Source: an uncultured Sutterella sp. | GTDB taxonomy: Bacteria; Pseudomonadota; Gammaproteobacteria; Burkholderiales; Burkholderiaceae_F | Direction: 5' to 3' | Assembly (NCBI GenBank): GCA_900770335.1 | Contig: CAAGKD010000060.1 | Location: 1 to 14,765 of the forward strand | DNA length: 14,765 nt | The notes under the pieces: generated by a model | What the model was told of the DNA's origin: nothing | What the model saw: the letters and a program-made list of their open reading frames with translations, nothing else | Database searches by the model: none | In this document: positions 7,192-12,332 of the stretch, one piece after another | Position numbering within the stretch: position 1 is the stretch's first letter | How the letters are laid out: each line of letters begins with the position of its first letter | Position numbers and translations under genes: made by a program

Positions 7192-7225
7192 GTCAACTAG
7201 TTCTTTTGACCTAGTGTTTGCACTA
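7192..7225. promoter_or_regulatory. Two further small inverted repeats between operators 1 and 2
   Basis: GTCAA/TTGAC (7192-7196 with 7206-7210) places TTGAC, the core of a -35 box, outward on each strand. TAGTG/CACTA (7212-7216 with 7221-7225) abuts operator 2. Neither has a good -10 at normal spacing. They could bind a second regulator; evidence is limited to symmetry. Confidence 0.3.
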
Positions 7226-7248
7226 ACAAACCAACCGGTCGGTTTGTT
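7225..7248. promoter_or_regulatory. Palindromic operator 2
   Basis: A 24-bp inverted repeat centred between 7236 and 7237, with 11 of 12 base pairs matched; the core is AACCAACC/GGTCGGTT. It is the longest of the three sites and is centred 96 bp from operator 1 and 43 bp from operator 3. It lies upstream of the lyase gene, where its promoter should be, although I could not fix the -35 and -10 boxes there. Confidence 0.75.
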
Positions 7249-7271
7249 TTAGATTTCGTCGCGCATCGATT

Positions 7272-7287
7272 CCGACCGTTCGGTCGG
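7272..7287. promoter_or_regulatory. Palindromic operator 3
   Basis: CCGACCGT/TCGGTCGG: a 16-bp inverted repeat centred between 7279 and 7280, with seven of eight pairs matched. It carries the same half-site as operators 1 and 2. It is followed by GTTTATTT, which contains a weak -10-like TTTATT at 7288-7293. Confidence 0.7.
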
Positions 7288-7362
7288 TTTATTTCCAGGC
7301 GAAGCCATCTCGCTCCGGCTGACATGCCGGGCGAGCCCGCTCCGCTCAATCGGATCCGTATC

Positions 7363-9015
7363 ATGAAGCACCTCCTAAAACCGACTCTTCTCACCATGGC
7401 AATGATCCTTTCCGGCGCCGCCTCCGCGACCGTGACGCTCACCGGACACGATCTTTCACAGGCGGACGCCTGGAAGGTCGCAGAGGGCGAGGCCGTCGAG
7501 ATCTCCCCCGCCGCGATGAAGCACATGTCCGAGAGCCACAACCTCGTCATGGCCGCCGCGCGCTCGGGCGTCGAGGTCTACGGCCTCACCGTCGGCGTGG
7601 GCCTCAACAAGGACCACCGCATCTTCGACAAGTCCGGGAAAATGACGGACGTCGCAAGGAAGGCGAGCGAGGACTTCAACTACAACATCCTGCGTTCGCA
7701 CTCGGTCGGCTTCGGGCCGGCCCTCGATCCGAAGGTCGTGCGCCTCGCGATGGTGATCCGCCTCAACACGATGCTCACGGGGCGCTCGGGCGCCCAGCCC
7801 CGCGTGGCCGAGCTCTACCGGGACTTTCTCAACAAAGGCGTGACGCCCGTCGTTCCGAGCCGCGGCTCGATCGGCGACGCGGACATCACGCTCGCCTCGC
7901 ACGTGGGCTCGGTCATGATCGGCGACTGGAAGGCCGAAGTCGACGGAAAGACCGTCACGGGCGCCGAGGCGCTCCGCATGAAGGGGCTCGAGCCGCTCGT
8001 TCCGAGCGGCAAGGACGGTCTCGCGATCCTCTCGACCAACTCCGTGGGCGTCGCGATGACGATGAATGCGATGCGCACGATGCGCCAGGCGATCGCCGCC
8101 TCGCCCACGGTCTACGGACTCACGCTCGAGGGGCTCAACGGCAATGTCGCCCCGTTTCTCGCGCAGTCCGCGAAGAGCCACCCGCTCACCGGACTCACGG
8201 AGACGGCCGCCATTTACCGCACGACGCTCAAGGGCTCGTACCTCTGGGACTTTGACAAGAGCCGGGCGCTGCAGGATCCGCTCTCCTTCCGCACGACCGT
8301 CTACACCGTCTGCGAAGCCCGCCGCAGCCTCGCCGAGCTCGATGATCTCGTCTCCATCCAGATCAACTCCTCGGACGACAATCCCGGCGTGATCCTCAAC
8401 GCCAGCGAGGAGGACGCCGATAAGAGCCAGGTCAAGCAGTACTTCGTCAACGCAGAGGGCCTGAAGGGCGCCATCATTCCGAGCGCGAACTTCGAGCCGC
8501 TGCCCATCGCGATCGCCGCTGAAAAGGCCGCCATCACGCTCGCGCACGTCGGCCACAACGCGCTCCACCGCACGATGCGCCTCGACGAAGACCGCTTCTC
8601 GGGGCTCTCGCGCTACCTCGCCGGCCCGGAGAATCCGAACGGCCACGCCTTCGGCGCCACCGAGGACGCCATGGTCTCGGTCTATGCAGAGCTCTCCGAG
8701 CTCGCCAACCCCGTCTCCATGCACGGCACGCCGGTCGAAGGCAACATCGAGGACACCGCCTCGAATCTGCCGCGCGTCGCCGACCGGCTCAACCGCGCCG
8801 CAAACGCGATCATCGACCTCTACTCGATGGAGCTGCTGCATGCGACCCAGGCGATCGACTTGAGGAAGCTCTCGAACCCGAACGTCCGCCTCTCCGAGAA
8901 GACGGGAGCCTTCTATGATGCCTACCGCGCCCGGGTTCCCTTCGTCGCGAAGGACCGCATCTTCACGGGCGACCTTGAGGAGGGCGTGAAGCTCCTCAAG
9001 GGCTACGCGTTCTGA
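7363..9015 (+). CDS. Exported histidine ammonia-lyase-like protein (HAL/PAL family, lacks Ala-Ser-Gly triad)
   Basis: Predicted 550-residue HAL/PAL-family protein, expected to eliminate ammonia from histidine to give urocanate, outside the cytoplasm. ATG 7363 begins a Sec signal peptide (MKHLLK, hydrophobic core, cleavage near ASA at 21-23); an in-frame ATG at 7324 would bury it. Against Pseudomonas HutH it keeps Tyr73 (YGLTVGVG), the Ser112-His113 pair typical of HAL, Gln304, Arg310, the SDDNPG loop (337-342), Phe377 and Glu463. It differs at critical points. The MIO-forming Ala-Ser-Gly is replaced by two residues, Asp172-Ala173, between GSIG and Asp174. The Asn of LLNGT becomes Ser224, and Tyr280 becomes Leu307. 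It is longer than HutH (about 510). The divergent neighbour is a urocanate reductase-like gene, supporting histidine as substrate. I leave the symbol empty because conventional HutH chemistry is doubtful. Confidence 0.88.
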   Translation: MKHLLKPTLLTMAMILSGAASATVTLTGHDLSQADAWKVAEGEAVEISPAAMKHMSESHNLVMAAARSGVEVYGLTVGVGLNKDHRIFDKSGKMTDVARKASEDFNYNILRSHSVGFGPALDPKVVRLAMVIRLNTMLTGRSGAQPRVAELYRDFLNKGVTPVVPSRGSIGDADITLASHVGSVMIGDWKAEVDGKTVTGAEALRMKGLEPLVPSGKDGLAILSTNSVGVAMTMNAMRTMRQAIAASPTVYGLTLEGLNGNVAPFLAQSAKSHPLTGLTETAAIYRTTLKGSYLWDFDKSRALQDPLSFRTTVYTVCEARRSLAELDDLVSIQINSSDDNPGVILNASEEDADKSQVKQYFVNAEGLKGAIIPSANFEPLPIAIAAEKAAITLAHVGHNALHRTMRLDEDRFSGLSRYLAGPENPNGHAFGATEDAMVSVYAELSELANPVSMHGTPVEGNIEDTASNLPRVADRLNRAANAIIDLYSMELLHATQAIDLRKLSNPNVRLSEKTGAFYDAYRARVPFVAKDRIFTGDLEEGVKLLKGYAF

Positions 9016-9049
9016 GGCTGATGCCGGCGGCGCCCAGTCATGACCGGAA

Positions 9050-9082
9050 GTCCGGGGAGGAACCCTGACGTCCTCTCCGGAC
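9050..9082 (+). terminator. Terminator-like hairpin after the lyase gene
   Basis: An 11-bp stem with one G-T wobble (9050-9060 with 9072-9082) and an 11-base loop lies 35 bp after the lyase stop. No T-run follows, so it may protect the transcript end or reduce reading into the MFS gene rather than stop it fully. Confidence 0.45.
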
Positions 9083-9154
9083 ATCCTGCGCCATACTGTG
9101 CGCCACATCCGGACGCCTTCGAGGCGCCCGGCCGCATCACTTCCTCGAACCGCG

Positions 9155-10408
9155 ATGAACGCACTTCCCCGTCCGCCGGGTGAGAGACCGGCCTGCATCG
9201 TCTCCCCCGCGCGGCTTGTCGCCGCCGTTGCGGGAACCCCGTTCCTTGACGGCTGGTCCACCGCCTCGGCGGCCTTTCTCATTCTTCTCGCCCCGGGCCT
9301 TGACGCCTGCGGGACGGGGCTTCTAACAAGCCTCTATTACGTCGGCTTTGCCATCGGCTCGACTGCGGTCGGCCGGCTCTCGGACCGCATCGGACGCCGG
9401 CGGCTCTTTCTCGCGGCCATGGCCGTCGTGCTGATCCTCTCGCTCGCCGAGCCGCTCCTGCCGGCATCGATCAGCCTTGCCGCGCTTCTCGTGATGCGCG
9501 CGGGAACGGGCTTCGCCATCGGCGGCGACTACCCCGTCGGACAGGCCCTCGTCAGCGAACTGGCTCCGGAGTCCTGTCAAGGCCGCGCGCTCACATGCCT
9601 CATGATCGCTTGGTACGTCGGGGCGATCGCCGCGGTGCTCTTCTTCCTCGCCGCGCTCGACCGGGAGCTCCCGTGGCAGGCCGGCCTCATCGCCGAGGCA
9701 ATCATCGCCGGAGCGCTCCTTCTGCTCCGGCTCGGCGTCCCGGAATCCCCTCTGTGGACGCGCGTCCGAACGCCCGAAGCCCGGCAGGCGGCATTCCCTG
9801 TCAACCCGGAGCCCCTGACGGAGCCTGCGCGAATCCGCAGGAGCTTCCTCTTCTGCGCGGCCTTCTGGCTCTGCCAGACTATTCCCGCCACGGTGCTGAT
9901 GCTCTACGGCGCCCGGCTGATGAGCGCGATCTCCGGCGAAGCCGAGGGTTTCGTCGGCGCGCTCCTCCTCTACGGGTGCTTCCTCCTCGGCGTTCTTCCC
10001 GCGACGTGGCGCCCCCTCGCCCGCCGCCCGCGCGCAGTGCTAGTCGGAACGTTCATTGTCATGGCCGGAGCGCTCGCTCTCATCGGCGTCACCTTCCTTC
10101 GCGCATCCGCGAACGGAGCTGTCGAGAGCGATTCTCTCGCCGCATCCGTCGCCTTCATCCTCTTCGCCCTCGCCTACGGCCTGCAGACGCCGCTCGACTT
10201 CGTGATCCCGAACCGGCTTTTCCCGGACCGTCTCAGAGCGAGGCTCGTCGGCATGCTCACGACGATCTCCCGGGCGGGAACGCTGGGCATCGCCTTCGCG
10301 TTTCCCATGCTCGAAAAGCTTGCGCCCTCCGGCCTGCTCATGATCGCAGGCGCTGCGCTCCTCGCACTGGGGGCCCTCCTCTCCGCTCGATGCATGAGCA
10401 GGGAATGA
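9155..10408 (+). CDS. MFS transporter (metabolite/sugar-porter-like), substrate unknown
   Basis: Predicted 417-residue inner-membrane transporter with about 12 hydrophobic segments. Marks of the superfamily are the FLDGW segment in the first helix (30-34), motif A GRLSDRIGRRR (73-83), a second-half signature RAGTGFAIGGDYP (115-127) followed by Ser-Glu-Leu-Ala-Pro, and VPESPLW (195-201), resembling the PESPRW of sugar and aromatic-acid:proton porters. These favour proton-coupled transport of a small organic solute over a multidrug pump. It reads in the same direction as the lyase, 139 bp downstream beyond a hairpin, so it may handle histidine, urocanate or imidazole propionate; that is inference from position only. 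The start at ATG 9155 is uncertain: it has no clear ribosome binding site, and a GTG at 9098 would add 19 Arg-rich residues. It converges with the next gene at an 18-bp gap. Confidence 0.85.
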   Translation: MNALPRPPGERPACIVSPARLVAAVAGTPFLDGWSTASAAFLILLAPGLDACGTGLLTSLYYVGFAIGSTAVGRLSDRIGRRRLFLAAMAVVLILSLAEPLLPASISLAALLVMRAGTGFAIGGDYPVGQALVSELAPESCQGRALTCLMIAWYVGAIAAVLFFLAALDRELPWQAGLIAEAIIAGALLLLRLGVPESPLWTRVRTPEARQAAFPVNPEPLTEPARIRRSFLFCAAFWLCQTIPATVLMLYGARLMSAISGEAEGFVGALLLYGCFLLGVLPATWRPLARRPRAVLVGTFIVMAGALALIGVTFLRASANGAVESDSLAASVAFILFALAYGLQTPLDFVIPNRLFPDRLRARLVGMLTTISRAGTLGIAFAFPMLEKLAPSGLLMIAGAALLALGALLSARCMSRE

Positions 10409-10426
10409 AGCGCCTGAAGAGCCGCA

Positions 10427-12208
10427 TCACTCCGCCTTTTTCGCCGGAAGAGCGGCCTCCTCGGCCTCGACCCAGCAGCGCTTGCCGGAAAAGGCGATGC
10501 CGAAGAGCAGAACGCCCGCCACCCTGCGACCGGCGAACGCCGCGGCGTACCGACGCGCACGAATCTGTTCGAGCGCCCTGCGGCTCGCCGCCTCCAGGGA
10601 AGGCAGGCCTGGCGCCTCCGACTTCTTGAGCTCGATCACGATGCCCTTCCGGGTCTGCCGGTCCCTGAGCAGGATGTCGGCATAGCCGTCTCCTGCCTCG
10701 GCGTTCGAGATGAGCTCGATGCGCGCAAGGCCGTTCGCACGTCTCGCCTCCGAAGCATACGTGGAGAGGAGTCCGACGAGAAGGCCGTGATAGAACGCCT
10801 CCGCACTCCCGTCACGCACGCTGACGTGCTTCTCGAGGACGTCCGTCAGGATCTCCTGGGAGAGCTCGGCATCTCCCGCGCTAAGCGCCTCCCCGAGAAG
10901 ACGGGCGCGGTTCCTGTACCAGCCGCTCTTCGAAAAATAAAGCGCCACCCTGCGATTGAAGCAGTCGCGGATCTCGTTGTTCGGGATGCGCAGGACGGCC
11001 CGGCCGTCAGGCGCATCCGCAACCTTCGTCAGATACCCTGTCGAGTACAGAAGGCTCAGAAGCATCTCCGGAGAATGGCTCTGCGAAAGCTCGTCAAAGG
11101 AGATGTCCTCAACGAGGCGCGCGGCCGCGCTCTCTCCATCAAGCAAGCGGGAAAGCAGCTCCCGATTGGCATCATCCGCCCATTCAATGAACTCCTCGAT
11201 CAGGTCGTTGCCGCTGGTGTTGATCCAGAAGTTTCCGAGACAGATCTGCCCCGCGCGCAACGTCTCGTCGCAGAAGTTGACCAAATCCCACGGACACCAG
11301 ATCTCGGAGCCGCCGAATTGGTAGCCGTCGTAGTGCGCCTTCGCCTGATCGGCGTACTGTTCGAGTCCGCAGTCCGCAAGCATCTTCATGGCCTCGCCTG
11401 TCGTGAAGCCGAAGGCCTCGGAATTGATCGGCGTCGAGACGCTCCGGCACTTGAACTGATTGAGCCCCGTGAAGACGCTTTCCTTGGAGATCCGCAGGCA
11501 CCCGGTCAGGATGCCTTTCTGCAGGTCGTTGTTGTCCTTGAGCGCGTTGTCGAACATGCCGCGGATCAGGTCCCGCATTTGCTCGTAATAACCGTTCCTG
11601 CGCGCCTTCTGGAGCGGAACGTCATATTCGTCGATCAGCGTGAAGACGCGCTTCCCGAAGTGCTTCGCAAGGCACGCCTGCAGAAAGGCCAGGCATTCGC
11701 CAAGCGCCGGCAACGCCTGATCAAGCGGCATCAGATTCATGTCCGAAAAGAATTGGAGATATCGCTTCTCCCTTTCATCAAGCTTTTCTGAATTGAGAAG
11801 ATACGCATGCCGCCCGACCAGACTGCTCAGGCAGGACTTGAGACGAAACGCCGCGTTATCGAAGTCAAGGCTCTCCACGCGCTTGAGCGAGAGATGAATG
11901 ACCGGCCATTGAGCGAGGTTCTCCCGGCAGAAATCCTCGTCCTCCATGACGGCGAGCCCTTCGAAGAGCGCCCGCTTGCGCGTCGCGTCGCCTGGTGCTG
12001 CGTAATCCATCTCAAAAAAAGAGGCGATCGTGCTTAGCATGAGCGACTTGCCGAAGCGCCGCGGACGCGTGTAGAGCGACGTCAGGCCTCCGTCATTCAG
12101 GATGGTCTTGATGAACTGCGTCTTGTCGACGTAGTAGGCGCCTTTCTCGCGCATCTGCGCGAAGCTGCTGCTGCCGATGAACATGCAGTCGGTGTTTCTT
12201 GTCATCAT
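10427..12208 (-). CDS. AAA-ATPase-like protein with C-terminal PD-(D/E)XK nuclease-fold domain
   Basis: Predicted 593-residue cytoplasmic protein of the AAA-ATPase_like plus PDDEXK_9 architecture, common in gut anaerobes and of unknown function. The N-terminus has the family opening (Phe-Ala-Gln-Met-Arg...Tyr-Tyr-Val-Asp-Lys-Thr), then a Walker A-like RPRRFGKS (48-55, Lys54, Ser55), and Walker B VFTLIDEYD (188-196, Asp193, Glu194). A Thr-Gly-Cys-Leu-Arg-Ile-Ser-Lys-Glu-Ser sensor-like segment lies at 235-244. The C-terminal nuclease-fold motif is Asp511 in GYADILL followed by Glu526-Leu-Lys528. The start is one of two adjacent ATG codons at 12208 and 12205, with AGGTG upstream. The gene stands between convergent and unrelated genes and looks like a mobile-type accessory insertion, although I see no transposase or flanking repeats. 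A role in defence or element maintenance is speculative. Confidence 0.88.
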   Translation of the reverse strand: MMTRNTDCMFIGSSSFAQMREKGAYYVDKTQFIKTILNDGGLTSLYTRPRRFGKSLMLSTIASFFEMDYAAPGDATRKRALFEGLAVMEDEDFCRENLAQWPVIHLSLKRVESLDFDNAAFRLKSCLSSLVGRHAYLLNSEKLDEREKRYLQFFSDMNLMPLDQALPALGECLAFLQACLAKHFGKRVFTLIDEYDVPLQKARRNGYYEQMRDLIRGMFDNALKDNNDLQKGILTGCLRISKESVFTGLNQFKCRSVSTPINSEAFGFTTGEAMKMLADCGLEQYADQAKAHYDGYQFGGSEIWCPWDLVNFCDETLRAGQICLGNFWINTSGNDLIEEFIEWADDANRELLSRLLDGESAAARLVEDISFDELSQSHSPEMLLSLLYSTGYLTKVADAPDGRAVLRIPNNEIRDCFNRRVALYFSKSGWYRNRARLLGEALSAGDAELSQEILTDVLEKHVSVRDGSAEAFYHGLLVGLLSTYASEARRANGLARIELISNAEAGDGYADILLRDRQTRKGIVIELKKSEAPGLPSLEAASRRALEQIRARRYAAAFAGRRVAGVLLFGIAFSGKRCWVEAEEAALPAKKAE

Positions 12209-12300
12209 CGATGCACCTGCAAGAGTGAGGGAAAGGCCCGAGAAACGCCTGCGCGCGGCAGGCCCGCCTCAGTCTATTTTGCCTCATGCGGCTCGGCATT
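12209..12300. other. Upstream region of the AAA-ATPase-like gene
   Basis: The short gap contains a GCCTGC/GCAGGC hairpin (12247-12252 with 12258-12263), which would fall in the leader of the minus-strand gene. No convincing -35/-10 pair was found. Confidence 0.35.
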
Positions 12301-12328
12301 TTCCGGGAGGGGAGAGTCCCTCCCGGAA
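12301..12328 (-). terminator. Terminator-like hairpin after the RND pump gene
   Basis: A perfect 11-bp stem, TTCCGGGAGGG (12301-12311) with its complement (12318-12328), has a 6-base loop and starts five bases beyond the pump's stop codon. No U-run follows on the minus strand, so efficiency as an intrinsic terminator is uncertain. Confidence 0.55.
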
Positions 12329-12332
12329 GGCG

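Noticed and set aside
7456..9282. A 608-codon minus-strand open frame opposite the lyase gene
   Set aside because: It is the complement of a recognisable HAL-family gene and has no motif, start signal or promoter.
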